64,000 nt of DNA from Gammaproteobacteria bacterium (GTDB lineage: Bacteria > Pseudomonadota > Gammaproteobacteria > DSM-19610), in the NCBI GenBank assembly GCA_026197075.1, contig JAPHQV010000025.1, positions 186,001 to 250,000 on the forward strand, written 5' to 3'. Of the stretch, positions 39,587 through 47,954 are shown one piece after another. Both the position numbers and the translations under genes were made by a program. Under the pieces are notes generated by a model, which searched no databases, was not told the origin of the DNA, and was given only the letters and a program-made list of their open reading frames with translations. The number at the start of each line of letters is the position of its first letter. The stretch's first letter is position 1.

Positions 39587-39771
39587 TCGAGGCAACCCGG
39601 ATCCAGTGTCCCTACTGTGGTGAGTCCTTCGACATCACCCTGGATGCCTCGGCGGGGACCCAGTCTTATATCGAGGATTGTGAGGTCTGTTGCCGGCCCA
39701 TCGAGTTGCGTGTCGATTTCGATGGCGAGGGGGAGCTGGCCGGCATCCAGGTACGGCGTGACGATGAGTGA
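39583..39771 (+). CDS. CPXCG motif-containing cysteine-rich protein
   Basis: A 62-residue protein with two cysteine pairs, Cys9/Cys12 in CPYCG and Cys33/Cys36 in CEVCCRP, most likely a zinc ribbon. The family (CPXCG) is widespread and uncharacterised. It overlaps hemW by four bases and the Rof-like gene by eight, so all three are translationally linked. Confidence 0.88.
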   Translation: MIEATRIQCPYCGESFDITLDASAGTQSYIEDCEVCCRPIELRVDFDGEGELAGIQVRRDDE

Positions 39772-40000
39772 GTACACACCCATCGATTGCGAACTCTACA
39801 ACCAGTATGAACTGGCCATCCTCCACCACCGCCGTCTGCGCGTGTGCTGGCGCGACACCCGGGATGAGACCCATATCGCCATGCTGACCCCCCGCGACCT
39901 GCAGACCCGCGAGGGTGCCGAGTTCATGATCGCCGAGGACCAGGACGGCCAGTCCCTGGAGCTGCGCCTGGACTGGATCCAGCACGTGGAAATGCTGTAG
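39764..40000 (+). CDS. rof: Rho-binding antiterminator (Rof/YaeO family)
   Basis: A 78-residue protein with the Rof pattern: an N-terminal YTPIDCELYNQYELAILHH stretch, then a short beta-rich Sm-like fold ending LELRLDWIQHVEML. E. coli Rof binds Rho and inhibits Rho-dependent termination. The ATG lies within the end of the CPXCG gene (eight-base overlap). The assignment rests on motif and length; similarity to E. coli Rof is modest. Confidence 0.78.
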   Translation: MSEYTPIDCELYNQYELAILHHRRLRVCWRDTRDETHIAMLTPRDLQTREGAEFMIAEDQDGQSLELRLDWIQHVEML

Positions 40001-40026
40001 GGAAGGCATTTCGGTACACTGCGTCC

Positions 40027-41505
40027 ATGAACGATCGTCACGATCTCGAACTGGTATTGCGCTCCCATGTGCCCATCGTGGTGCTGGAGACCCATGATGA
40101 AGCCCGGGTGCTGGACCAGTTCCGCCAACTGGCGGTGCGCCTGGGCAAGCCGGTGCTGGCCTGGACCGTCACCACCGGGCTGCGGCGCATCGACCTGGAT
40201 CTCGAGGTCACCGGTCCCGTCAGCGAACCCCGTGCCCTGCTGGAACAGGTCCGTGACACGGAGGCGCCGGGCATCTACCTGCTGCTGGATTTCCATCCCT
40301 ATCTCGACGATCCCGTTCATGTGCGCCTGCTGAAGGAAATCGCCTTGCGCAGCGACCCGGGCGGCCACACCCTGGTGCTGGTCAGCCATGCCCTGGACCT
40401 GCCGCCGGAGTTGCGCGGTTTCACGGCGCGGGTGGAGATGGCGCTGCCCGATGCCAAGGCTCTCGAGAGCCTTATCCGCGAAGAGGCCAAGGCCTGGTCC
40501 GGCGCCAATGGCGGGCGGCGGGTCGCCACCGACAATCGCACCCTGGAATTGCTCATCCGTCACCTCGGGGGGCTGACGGCGGCCGATGCCCGGCGCCTGG
40601 TGCGCCATGCCATCCAGGAGGATGGCGCCATCACCCAGGAGGATCTGCCCCAGGTGATGCAGGCCAAGTACCGGCTACTGGATCGCGGCGGGGTGCTGAG
40701 CTTCGAATTCGACACCGCCCACTTTGCCGATGTGGGCGGCCTGACCCGGCTCAAGCGCTGGTTGCAGCAGCGGCAGACGACCTTTCTGGAACGCGAGTCG
40801 GGACTGGAGCCGCCACGCGGCATCCTGCTGGTGGGGGTGCAGGGCGCGGGCAAGAGCCTGGCGGCCAAGGCGGTGGCGGGACTCTGGGGGTTGCCGCTGC
40901 TACGGCTGGACTTCGGTACCCTCTACAACAAGTTTCACGGTGAGACCGAACGCAACCTGCGCGAGTCGCTGGCGGCGGCGGAGGCCATGGCCCCCTGCGT
41001 GCTCTGGGTCGACGAGGTCGAAAAAGGCGTGGCCGCCGACCAGCACGATGGCGGCACCTCGCAACGGGTGCTGGGTACCCTGCTGACCTGGATGGCGGAG
41101 CGCAAGGCGCCGGTGTTCCTGGTGGCCACCGCCAATGCCATCGAACGGCTGCCGCCGGAACTGATCCGCAAGGGACGCCTGGACGAGATCTTTTTCGTGG
41201 ACCTGCCCGATGCCCGGGTACGCGAGGATATCTTTGCCATCCACTTGCGCAAGCGTGAACAGGATCCTGCCGCGTTCGACCTGCCCGCCCTGGCCGCCGC
41301 CGCGGAACAGTTTTCGGGTGCGGAGATCGAACAGGCGGTGGTGGCGGCCCTCTACCTGGCCCGGGAGCAACGTGTCCCCCTGGAAACCCTTCACCTGCTG
41401 ACCGAGCTGGGCCAGACTCGTCCCCTGGCGCGGGTCATGGTCGAGAAAATTTCCGCTTTGCGGAACTGGGCGCGGGACCGGACCGTACCCGCCAATGGGG
41501 ACTGA
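40027..41505 (+). CDS. Ycf46-like AAA+ ATPase
   Basis: A 492-residue protein. The N-terminal 230 residues resemble an inactive P-loop fold (VLETHDEARVLDQF, LLLDFHPYLDDP). A full AAA+ module follows, with Walker A GVQGAGKS at 270-277, Walker B VLWVDE with Asp329/Glu330, sensor 1 in LVATAN, and an arginine in LIRKGRLDEIFFVDLP. This architecture matches chloroplast/cyanobacterial Ycf46 and its bacterial relatives, whose function is not settled. It lies 26 bases after the Rof-like gene and ends the plus-strand cluster. Confidence 0.85.
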   Translation: MNDRHDLELVLRSHVPIVVLETHDEARVLDQFRQLAVRLGKPVLAWTVTTGLRRIDLDLEVTGPVSEPRALLEQVRDTEAPGIYLLLDFHPYLDDPVHVRLLKEIALRSDPGGHTLVLVSHALDLPPELRGFTARVEMALPDAKALESLIREEAKAWSGANGGRRVATDNRTLELLIRHLGGLTAADARRLVRHAIQEDGAITQEDLPQVMQAKYRLLDRGGVLSFEFDTAHFADVGGLTRLKRWLQQRQTTFLERESGLEPPRGILLVGVQGAGKSLAAKAVAGLWGLPLLRLDFGTLYNKFHGETERNLRESLAAAEAMAPCVLWVDEVEKGVAADQHDGGTSQRVLGTLLTWMAERKAPVFLVATANAIERLPPELIRKGRLDEIFFVDLPDARVREDIFAIHLRKREQDPAAFDLPALAAAAEQFSGAEIEQAVVAALYLAREQRVPLETLHLLTELGQTRPLARVMVEKISALRNWARDRTVPANGD

Positions 41506-41958
41506 AAGGGCTTTTCCACGGTCTGCCGGTGCCTGCGTGGTCGCGCCGGAGCCACGCCCGGGCCTGGCAGGGGTCGCGGATGGTCGGAATTCTATACAAA
41601 GTTTTCAACAGCGGACCCCGTTTCCGCGGCGTCGCGGCGCCGGAATCCCGGCACTCCTTGCCGGGGATTGTAAGTCATTGTAATAATTCCTCTATAAGTA
41701 TTCCTTTCTATTCCGGGAGCGGGCGGCAAATGGCGTTGCGCCAAGCAGTTAGCTGGTCTTTTCAGGATTGTTCCACAGAGTTATCCACACCCTGGCTGAA
41801 TTTCTCAAATCTCCCGATGACACGGGTACTTAGCCCGGGATAATGGGCTAACAGGTGGATCGGGCAGGCATTTGTCGAAAAGCTGTGGTAGTTTTTCCCC
41901 AGGGACAACAACAAAAACAGTGTGGCACGGGAGCCACCCAAATCAGGCGGAGGGTACC
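41506..41958. other. 453-base gap with an AT-rich segment and a DnaA-box-like pair
   Basis: No reading frame here looks coding. The middle (about 41675-41725) is AT-rich relative to its surroundings and may hold a promoter. TTATCCACA at 41781-41789 is a perfect DnaA box, and TGTTCCACA at 41769-41777 is a two-mismatch relative on the same strand, 12 bases away. No dnaA, dnaN, gidA or parAB genes are present, so an origin is unlikely. A structured small RNA cannot be excluded. Confidence 0.35.
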
Positions 41959-42330
41959 ATGCCCGATTCGTACTCCACCCGGCAGGGGCACTTCGACTTC
42001 GAGCAGTGGTCGAGCCTCGCCACCCTGGACCCCGAGGCCTTCGAGGCCCGGCGTCATGCGCTGATCGAGGAGGTGATTCGCAGCGCCCCGCTGCACCGCC
42101 AGCCGCGGCTGCGCGGCCTGCAATGGCGCCTGGACCGGATGCGGGAGCGCTCCGGCACCCCGCTGGCGGCCTGCATCCGCATGAGCGAGATGATGTGGGA
42201 GGCCCTGCTGGGGGAAGGCGGGCTGCGCGATTCCCTGGAGAGCCTGACCCAGGCGAGGCCGGAACCGACGCGCCGCCCGGCTGCACGGGTGCTCTACCTG
42301 GATGCCGCGCGGCGCCATCGTACCCAGTAG
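41959..42330 (+). CDS. DUF3135-type small protein
   Basis: A 123-residue soluble protein with the N-terminal pattern FDFEQWSSLATLDPEAFEAR, which I associate with the DUF3135 family of gammaproteobacteria. It is rich in Arg and Glu, probably helical, and has no signal peptide. GGAGG lies just upstream of the ATG at 41959. Function is unknown; it precedes rpmE by 111 bases. Confidence 0.7.
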   Translation: MPDSYSTRQGHFDFEQWSSLATLDPEAFEARRHALIEEVIRSAPLHRQPRLRGLQWRLDRMRERSGTPLAACIRMSEMMWEALLGEGGLRDSLESLTQARPEPTRRPAARVLYLDAARRHRTQ

Positions 42331-42441
42331 GCCGGGCTTGTCCCGGACCGCGGCTTCCCGTATCATCCCCGGTCTTTCCCGGCCTGACTGGCCGCGGGAC
42401 AGGGCCGGCAGGCCCGCGAAACCGAATCTGAGGATCGACCC

Positions 42442-42651
42442 ATGCAAGCGGAAATTCATCCGGCCTACAAGGAAATCAACGTCAGCTGCAGCTGTGGCGG
42501 TACGTTCAAGACCCGTTCCACCGTCGGCCATGACCTGCAGATCGAAGTCTGCTCCCAGTGTCATCCCTTCTTCACCGGCAAGCAGAAGATGCTGGATACC
42601 GGCGGGCGCGTGGACAAGTTCCGCCGCAAGTACGGCGGTATGGGCAAGTAA
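42442..42651 (+). CDS. rpmE: 50S ribosomal protein L31, zinc-binding form
   Basis: A 69-residue L31 beginning [20 protein letters not shown]. Cysteines at 16, 18, 37 and 40 make it the zinc-containing (C+) form, which can be replaced by a C- paralogue under zinc starvation in some bacteria. It is followed 35 bases later by a strong intrinsic terminator that lies inside the next gene. Confidence 0.97.
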   Translation: MQAEIHPAYKEINVSCSCGGTFKTRSTVGHDLQIEVCSQCHPFFTGKQKMLDTGGRVDKFRRKYGGMGK

Positions 42652-42661
42652 GCCCATCGTT

Positions 42662-43474
42662 GTGCTGGCGCGTCGAGCGCGGAAAAGGGCGCCCCTGGGG
42701 GGCGCCCTTTTTGCTTTCTGGCTGCTGGTCGGAGTCGCCCAGGCCTGCGACCTGGCTACACCAGATGACCGGGTACGGGTGCGCCATGTGCACGATGGCG
42801 ACAGCCTGGTGCTGGAGGATGGCCGTCGGCTGCGGGTGATGGGCATCAATGCGCCGGAACTGGGCCGCGATGGCGCCGCCGACGAGCCCTTCGCGATCGC
42901 GGCCCGCGACGCCCTGCGCCGGGAACTGTTCCGCTCGGGGCAGGTGGTGGGCCTGCGTTACGGGGTGGAGCGCCAGGATCACTATGGACGCACCCTGGCC
43001 CATATCTTCGGTGCCGATGGCGAGAACCTGGGCGCGGCCCTGCTGCGCCAGGGTCTGGTCATGGCCATCGTCATTCCCCCGGACCTGTGGGGCCTGGACT
43101 GTTACCCGGATGCGGAGCGGGAAGCGCGCGAAGCCGGGCGTGGCCTCTGGGCTCATCCCGATTTCCAGCCACGCGAAAGCCGCAGCCTCGGCCTGCGCGA
43201 CGAAGGCTTCATGCTGGTCCGGGGCCGGGTGGAGCGCATCGGCCGCAGCCGGGATGCCCGTTGGATCAACCTTGAAGGTCGCGTGGCGTTGCGGGTCCCC
43301 GAGGAGAGCCTGGGATATTTCGAAACACCGCTGGAGTCCCTGGTCGGCCAGCGGATCGAGGCCCGGGGCTGGTTCCACCTGCAGCGCAACGAGCTGCGTG
43401 CCACCCTCCATCATCCCGCCGCCTTGCAACGCCTCGATCCCCCACCCCGCGACGCGGAACCGCGGACACCGTAG
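42662..43474 (+). CDS. Secreted thermonuclease-family (SNase-like) nuclease
   Basis: A 270-residue protein with an N-terminal signal sequence (basic start, then GALFAFWLLVGVAQA, cleavage near residue 28) and a staphylococcal-nuclease-like domain. Catalytic positions appear intact: Asp45/Asp47 in HDGDSL, Arg58 and Glu66 in RLRVMGINAPE, and Arg110 in HYGRTLAHIF. The start is inferred as GTG at 42662, 10 bases after rpmE, because no ATG precedes the catalytic region. Codons 9-17 coincide with an intrinsic terminator. The C-terminal part (about 180-260) looks like an OB-type extension. Confidence 0.82.
   Translation: MLARRARKRAPLGGALFAFWLLVGVAQACDLATPDDRVRVRHVHDGDSLVLEDGRRLRVMGINAPELGRDGAADEPFAIAARDALRRELFRSGQVVGLRYGVERQDHYGRTLAHIFGADGENLGAALLRQGLVMAIVIPPDLWGLDCYPDAEREAREAGRGLWAHPDFQPRESRSLGLRDEGFMLVRGRVERIGRSRDARWINLEGRVALRVPEESLGYFETPLESLVGQRIEARGWFHLQRNELRATLHHPAALQRLDPPPRDAEPRTP
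42687..42712 (+). terminator. Intrinsic terminator after rpmE, inside the nuclease gene
   Basis: GGGCGCCCC (42687-42695) and GGGGCGCCC (42699-42707) form a perfect nine-base GC-only stem with a three-base loop, preceded by AAAA and followed by TTTTT (42708-42712). This is the best intrinsic terminator in the window. It falls within the signal-peptide codons of the nuclease, so nuclease mRNA must be made by readthrough from rpmE. Confidence 0.9.
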
Positions 43475-43549
43475 AATGCCCGGGAACAGGAAACGGGCAG
43501 GCGCTGACCTGCTCCGTGGGACAGGGTCGGGGTCGCGGGAGGTGATGCC

Positions 43550-45001
43550 ATGAACAGGATTGCATTGAAGCACTGGCTTTACGGCATGGTCTGTGCCGTA
43601 CTGCTGGCATTGTCCGGCTGTGCCGTCAACCCGGTCACCGGCAAGCAGGATTTCGTCCTGCTCAGCGAGGACGAAGAAATCGCCTTGGGCCGGCGCATGC
43701 ATCCCCAGCTGCTTGAGCAGATGCCGCCCTACGAGGATCCGGCCCTGCAGGCTTATGTGCGAGAGGTGGGCGAACGCCTGGCCCAGGTCAGCCACCGTTC
43801 CAACCTGATCTATCGCTTTACGGTGCTGGACAGCAGCCAGGTAAATGCCTTCGCCACCCCCGGCGGCTACATCTATATCACCCGCGGCCTGCTGGCCTAC
43901 CTCAATAGCGAGGCCGAGCTGGCCGCCGTGCTGGGTCACGAGATCGGCCATGTCACTGCCCGCCACTCGGTACGCCAGCACAGTGCGTCCACCGCCACCG
44001 GCCTGCTGGCGGCGGTGATCGGCGCCGCCAGTGGCGTGCAGGGTGCCGGTGATCTTGCCAACATCGCCGGCACCGCGGTGGTACGCGGCTATGGCCGTGA
44101 ACATGAGCTGGAATCGGACCGCCTGGGCGCCGAGTACCTGGCCAAGTCGGACTATGACCCGCGCGCCATGCTGGCGGTCATCGGCGTGCTCAAGGACCAG
44201 GAGACCTACGAGATACAGCGCGCCAGGGAAGAAGGGCGCGAGCCGCGCAGCTATCATGGTCTTTTCGCCACCCATCCCGCCAATGACACGCGCCTGCAGG
44301 AAACGGTCCTGGCGGCGGATCGTTTCCTGGGCCAGGGCGGTGATCGCGGCGACAACCGCGAGACCTTTCTGCGCCACCTCGATGGCCTGACCTTCGGCGA
44401 CGGTGAGCAGGACGGCGTATTACGCGGTAGCCGTTTCTATCACAAGCCCATGAACTTCACCCTGGAGTTTCCCGCCGGCTGGCGAGTGGAAAACCAGCCG
44501 GCCGCCCTGGTGGCCCAGCTGCCGAACGACAAGGGCATCATGAAGGTGGAAGTCCGGGACCTGAACAAGCGGGAGTCGCCACGCGAGTTCATGCAAGGCC
44601 TCGGTATCAAGGAAATGCGCGCCGAACAATCCCTGACCGTGGCGGGCCTGCCCGGCTATACCGCCCTGGTCCCGGGCAATACCCCGCAAGGCGAGCAATG
44701 GATACGCGTGGCGGTGCTGTATTATGGCGACCAGGTCTTCATCTTCAGCGGTTTTCACGAAGGCGAGCACGCGGCGGTGCTGAGCACGGTGCGCAGTTTC
44801 CGGCCCCTCACCGAAGCCGAGAAGGTACTGGCCGAAGCACAACGTATCAAACTGATCCGTGCCGATACCAATACCCGCTATGATCGGCTGGCGGCCCGTT
44901 CCCCCATCCAGTTCCACGCCGAGGAACAGCTGCGTCTGCTCAACGGCAAGTATCCAAGCGGGCAACCGGTAGCGGGGCAGTTGCTCAAGATCGTCGAATA
45001 A
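43550..45001 (+). CDS. M48 family metalloprotease lipoprotein (BepA/LoiP-like)
   Basis: A 483-residue lipoprotein with lipobox LSGC (Cys24) and the zinc-protease motif HEIGH at 130-134; the third zinc ligand is expected in ELESDRLGAEYLAK. The catalytic domain spans about 30-260, followed by a 200-residue C-terminal region of unknown fold in place of the TPR repeats of E. coli BepA. It is likely anchored in the outer membrane facing the periplasm, with a role in envelope protein quality control by family analogy. Confidence 0.88.
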   Translation: MNRIALKHWLYGMVCAVLLALSGCAVNPVTGKQDFVLLSEDEEIALGRRMHPQLLEQMPPYEDPALQAYVREVGERLAQVSHRSNLIYRFTVLDSSQVNAFATPGGYIYITRGLLAYLNSEAELAAVLGHEIGHVTARHSVRQHSASTATGLLAAVIGAASGVQGAGDLANIAGTAVVRGYGREHELESDRLGAEYLAKSDYDPRAMLAVIGVLKDQETYEIQRAREEGREPRSYHGLFATHPANDTRLQETVLAADRFLGQGGDRGDNRETFLRHLDGLTFGDGEQDGVLRGSRFYHKPMNFTLEFPAGWRVENQPAALVAQLPNDKGIMKVEVRDLNKRESPREFMQGLGIKEMRAEQSLTVAGLPGYTALVPGNTPQGEQWIRVAVLYYGDQVFIFSGFHEGEHAAVLSTVRSFRPLTEAEKVLAEAQRIKLIRADTNTRYDRLAARSPIQFHAEEQLRLLNGKYPSGQPVAGQLLKIVE

Positions 45002-45037
45002 GCCGGCGCATTCACAGATTGCGCCCTGGCGTGCAGG

Positions 45038-45070
45038 CTTGCAGGAGCGGGCGGAGTCCGCTCCTGCAAG
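45038..45070. repeat. REP-type palindrome, GCAGGAGCGG variant
   Basis: Perfect 13-base inverted arms CTTGCAGGAGCGG (45038-45050) and CCGCTCCTGCAAG (45058-45070) with a seven-base loop. It is related to the GTAGGAGCGG repeats at 30782 and 61061 and lies between the M48 protease and malic enzyme genes. Confidence 0.82.
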
Positions 45071-45103
45071 TGTATAGGTTTACCTCACAGGAATTTTCAA
45101 ACC

Positions 45104-46351
45104 ATGTTCGAAGACCTCAAGAAGTCCGCCCTCGAGTATCATGCCCTGCCGGAACCCGGCAAGATCGCCATCGCCATCACCAAGCCCACCGAAACCCAGG
45201 AGGATCTGGCGCTGGCCTATACCCCCGGCGTCGCGGAGCCGGTGCGCATGATCGCCGCCGATCCCGCCGCCGCCTATGACTACACCGCCAAGGGCAACCT
45301 GGTGGCGGTGATCACAGACGGCAGCGCCGTGTTGGGACTGGGTAATGTGGGCGCGCTGGCGGGCAAGCCGGTGATGGAAGGGAAGGCGGTGCTGTTCAAG
45401 CGCTTCGCCAATGTCGATGTATTCGATATCGAAGTCGATGCGACCGACCCCCAGGTATTCATCGACACGGTGGCACGCATTGCCGGTGGCTTCGGCGGCA
45501 TCAACCTGGAGGATATCGCGGCGCCGGCCTGCTTCGCCATCGAGCGCGCACTGATCGAGAAGCTGGACATCCCGGTGTTCCACGATGACCAGCATGGCAC
45601 TGCCATCATCATCGCCGCCGGCCTGCTCAATGCCCTGGAATTGCAGGGCAAGACCCTGGAGCAGGCGCGCATCGTCTGTCTCGGCGCCGGTGCCGCCGGT
45701 ATTGCCTCCATGCACCTGCTGCGCGCCATGGGTGCGAGCCGCGACAACATCCTGATGGTGGATCGCAAGGGTGTGGTCCATGCGGATCGCGATGACCTGA
45801 ATGAACACAAGCTGGACTTCGCCATCACCACCGAGCGACGCACCCTGGCGGACGCCATGCGTGATGCAGACGTGTTCATCGGGGTATCCGGCCCCGACCT
45901 GGTCACCCCGGACATGCTCGCCGCCATGGCGCCGAAGCCGATCGTATTTGCCCTGTCCAATCCGGATCCAGAGATCCGCCCGGCGGTGGCGCTGGCGGTG
46001 CGCGACGACCTGATCATGGCCACCGGGCGCAGCGACTACCCCAACCAGGTGAACAATGTGCTGGGCTTTCCCTTCATCTTTCGCGGTGCACTGGACGTAC
46101 AGGCCAGCGGCATCAACCGCGAAATGCAGATCGCCGCGGTGCATGCCCTGCGTGACCTGACCCGCGAACCGGTACCGGCGGAAGTCCTCAAGGCCTACAG
46201 GCTGAAGACGCTGGCATTCGGACCCGACTACATCATTCCCAAGCCACTGGATCCACGCCTCATGGACTATGTCCCTTCGGCCGTGGCGCGCGCCGCCGTG
46301 GACACGGGCGTGGCACGTCGTCCCTATCCGGCCCACTACCCCGAGGCTTGA
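45104..46351 (+). CDS. Malic enzyme, short form
   Basis: A 415-residue malic enzyme that converts malate to pyruvate and CO2 with NAD(P) reduction. Landmarks are LAYTPGVAEP, the metal-binding VFHDDQHGTA, the dinucleotide motif LGAGAAGIAS and FALSNPDPEI. It lacks the C-terminal phosphotransacetylase-like domain of MaeB (about 750 residues). It stands beside gltA, linking two TCA/anaplerotic steps. Cofactor preference cannot be read from the sequence. Confidence 0.94.
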   Translation: MFEDLKKSALEYHALPEPGKIAIAITKPTETQEDLALAYTPGVAEPVRMIAADPAAAYDYTAKGNLVAVITDGSAVLGLGNVGALAGKPVMEGKAVLFKRFANVDVFDIEVDATDPQVFIDTVARIAGGFGGINLEDIAAPACFAIERALIEKLDIPVFHDDQHGTAIIIAAGLLNALELQGKTLEQARIVCLGAGAAGIASMHLLRAMGASRDNILMVDRKGVVHADRDDLNEHKLDFAITTERRTLADAMRDADVFIGVSGPDLVTPDMLAAMAPKPIVFALSNPDPEIRPAVALAVRDDLIMATGRSDYPNQVNNVLGFPFIFRGALDVQASGINREMQIAAVHALRDLTREPVPAEVLKAYRLKTLAFGPDYIIPKPLDPRLMDYVPSAVARAAVDTGVARRPYPAHYPEA

Positions 46352-46440
46352 CGCGACGGAAGGCAGTCGCCAAGCTGTGACATCTTTTCAGTGTAAGCGG
46401 TTTGGGATGCTTTGATTTTCGTCATGCCCGCGTATTTCTT

Positions 46441-46470
46441 CGTCATTCCCGCGAAGGCGGAAATGACGGG
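46441..46470. repeat. Dispersed palindrome, CGTCATTCC type (imperfect)
   Basis: CGTCATTCCCGC (46441-46452) pairs imperfectly with GCGGAAATGACGGG (46457-46470). A partial extra copy, CGTCATGCCCGCG, begins at 46420. It belongs with the element at 8207-8238 and lies in the 167-base gap before gltA. Confidence 0.7.
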
Positions 46471-46518
46471 CAGGACATCAATCAGCGCTTCCTCGGTGCC
46501 AAACAGAGTAAAAAATCC

Positions 46519-47814
46519 ATGAGCGAGAAAAAACTCATCCTGAAGGATCCCGCCAGCGGGAAAGAACTGGAATTACCGGTGAAGGAAAGCACCATCGGTC
46601 CCGGCGCCGTGGATCTCGGCAAGCTCTATCGCAAGCTCGGCTATTTTTCCTATGATCCGGGCTTCCTCGCCACCGCCAGTTGCGCCAGCCGCATCACCTA
46701 TATCGACGGCGAGGCAGGCACACTGCTCTATCGCGGCTACCCCATCGAGCAGCTGGCGGAAAAAAGCACCTTCATCGAGGTGGCCTACCTGCTGATGTAC
46801 GGAGAGCTGCCCAACCAGGAACAACTGGCCTCTTTCCAGGGCATCATCCTCCACCACACAATGCTCAACGAGAACCTGAAGAAGTTCTATGGCGGCTTTT
46901 ACCATGACGCGCACCCGATGGCGGTCATGGTGGGCGTGGTGGGATCACTTTCGGCTTTCTACCATGATTCCACCGACGTGGAGAACCCGCGTCATCGCGA
47001 AATCAGCGCCCAGCGCCTGGTGGCCAAGATGCCCACCATCGCCGCCGCCGTCTACAAGCGCAGCATCGGCGAGCCCTTCATGTATCCCCGCAATGAACTG
47101 AGCTACTGCGGCAACCTGTTGCGCATGATGTTCGGCGTGCCCTGCGAGGAATACGAGGTCGACCCGCTCATGGAGCGTGCCCTGGATCTGCTGTTCATCC
47201 TGCATGCCGACCACGAGCAGAACGCCAGCACCGCAACCGTGCGCCAGGCGGGCAGTTCCGGCGCCGATCCCTTTGCCTGCGTGGCGGCCGGCATCGCCTC
47301 CCTGTGGGGACCGGCGCACGGCGGCGCCAATGAGGCGGTGCTGGACATGCTGGCCGAGATCGGCGACGTGAAGAACATCCCCAAGTACATCGAGATGGCC
47401 AAGGACAAGGAGTCGGGTTTCCGCCTGATGGGCTTCGGCCACCGCGTCTACAAGAACTACGACCCGCGCGCCAAGATCATCCGCGACGTCTGCCACCAGC
47501 TGTTGAAAAAGATGGGTAACACCCATGACCCCATGTTCGAGCTGGCCCTGCGGCTGGAGGAGATCGCACTCAGCGACGAGTATTTCATCGAGCGCAAGCT
47601 GTATCCCAACGTGGATTTCTATTCCGGGATCATCTATCGGGCCATGGGCCTGCCGAACAACATGTTCACGGTGATGTTCGCCATCGCCCGCACCGTGGGC
47701 TGGGTGGCGCACTGGATGGAGATGATGTCCGATCCGGCCCAGAAGATCGGCCGACCGCGCCAGGTCTACCTGGGCCCGGGAAAACGCGACTACACCGGCA
47801 TCGGCCAGCGCTGA
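46519..47814 (+). CDS. gltA: Citrate synthase (type II)
   Basis: A 431-residue hexameric-type citrate synthase. Active-site elements are visible: His in [10 protein letters not shown], His/Arg in [13 protein letters not shown], and the Asp-containing [14 protein letters not shown]. It condenses oxaloacetate and acetyl-CoA. The start at 46519 gives the typical N-terminus; the frame upstream runs through a repeat and is not coding. The ribosome site is weak. Confidence 0.96.
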   Translation: MSEKKLILKDPASGKELELPVKESTIGPGAVDLGKLYRKLGYFSYDPGFLATASCASRITYIDGEAGTLLYRGYPIEQLAEKSTFIEVAYLLMYGELPNQEQLASFQGIILHHTMLNENLKKFYGGFYHDAHPMAVMVGVVGSLSAFYHDSTDVENPRHREISAQRLVAKMPTIAAAVYKRSIGEPFMYPRNELSYCGNLLRMMFGVPCEEYEVDPLMERALDLLFILHADHEQNASTATVRQAGSSGADPFACVAAGIASLWGPAHGGANEAVLDMLAEIGDVKNIPKYIEMAKDKESGFRLMGFGHRVYKNYDPRAKIIRDVCHQLLKKMGNTHDPMFELALRLEEIALSDEYFIERKLYPNVDFYSGIIYRAMGLPNNMFTVMFAIARTVGWVAHWMEMMSDPAQKIGRPRQVYLGPGKRDYTGIGQR

Positions 47815-47833
47815 TCCGGCCGCTCCAAAGCGT

Positions 47834-47925
47834 TGGGGTCAGGTCTTGCAATCCAGCACGAGTGGCAGGCAGGGTAGATAATATACCGTCACCAGGCTCG
47901 TGCTGGATTGCAAGACCTGACCCCA
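47834..47925. repeat. 92-base MITE-like element with perfect 29-base inverted arms
   Basis: The left arm (47834-47862) begins TGGGGTCAGGTCTTGCAATC and the right arm (47897-47925) is its exact inverted copy, ending GCAAGACCTGACCCCA. They flank a 34-base AT-richer centre. TGGGGTCAGGTCTTGCA sequences are familiar to me as ends of REP-associated (Y1/TnpA-REP) elements, though this is from memory. It lies between gltA and the convergent nucleotidyltransferase-like gene and probably ends both transcripts. Confidence 0.85.
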
Positions 47926-47954
47926 GCTTCTCCGGTTTCACCTTGAGGTCGCTC

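Noticed and set aside
41769-41789. Replication origin suggested by a DnaA box
   Set aside because: Only one perfect box and one weak one; no dnaA, dnaN, gidA, rpmH or par genes and no extended AT-rich repeats nearby.
42572-44377. Minus-strand open frame of about 600 codons opposite the nuclease and M48 protease genes
   Set aside because: It runs antisense across two genes with clear active sites and a terminator; this is a GC-driven artefact.
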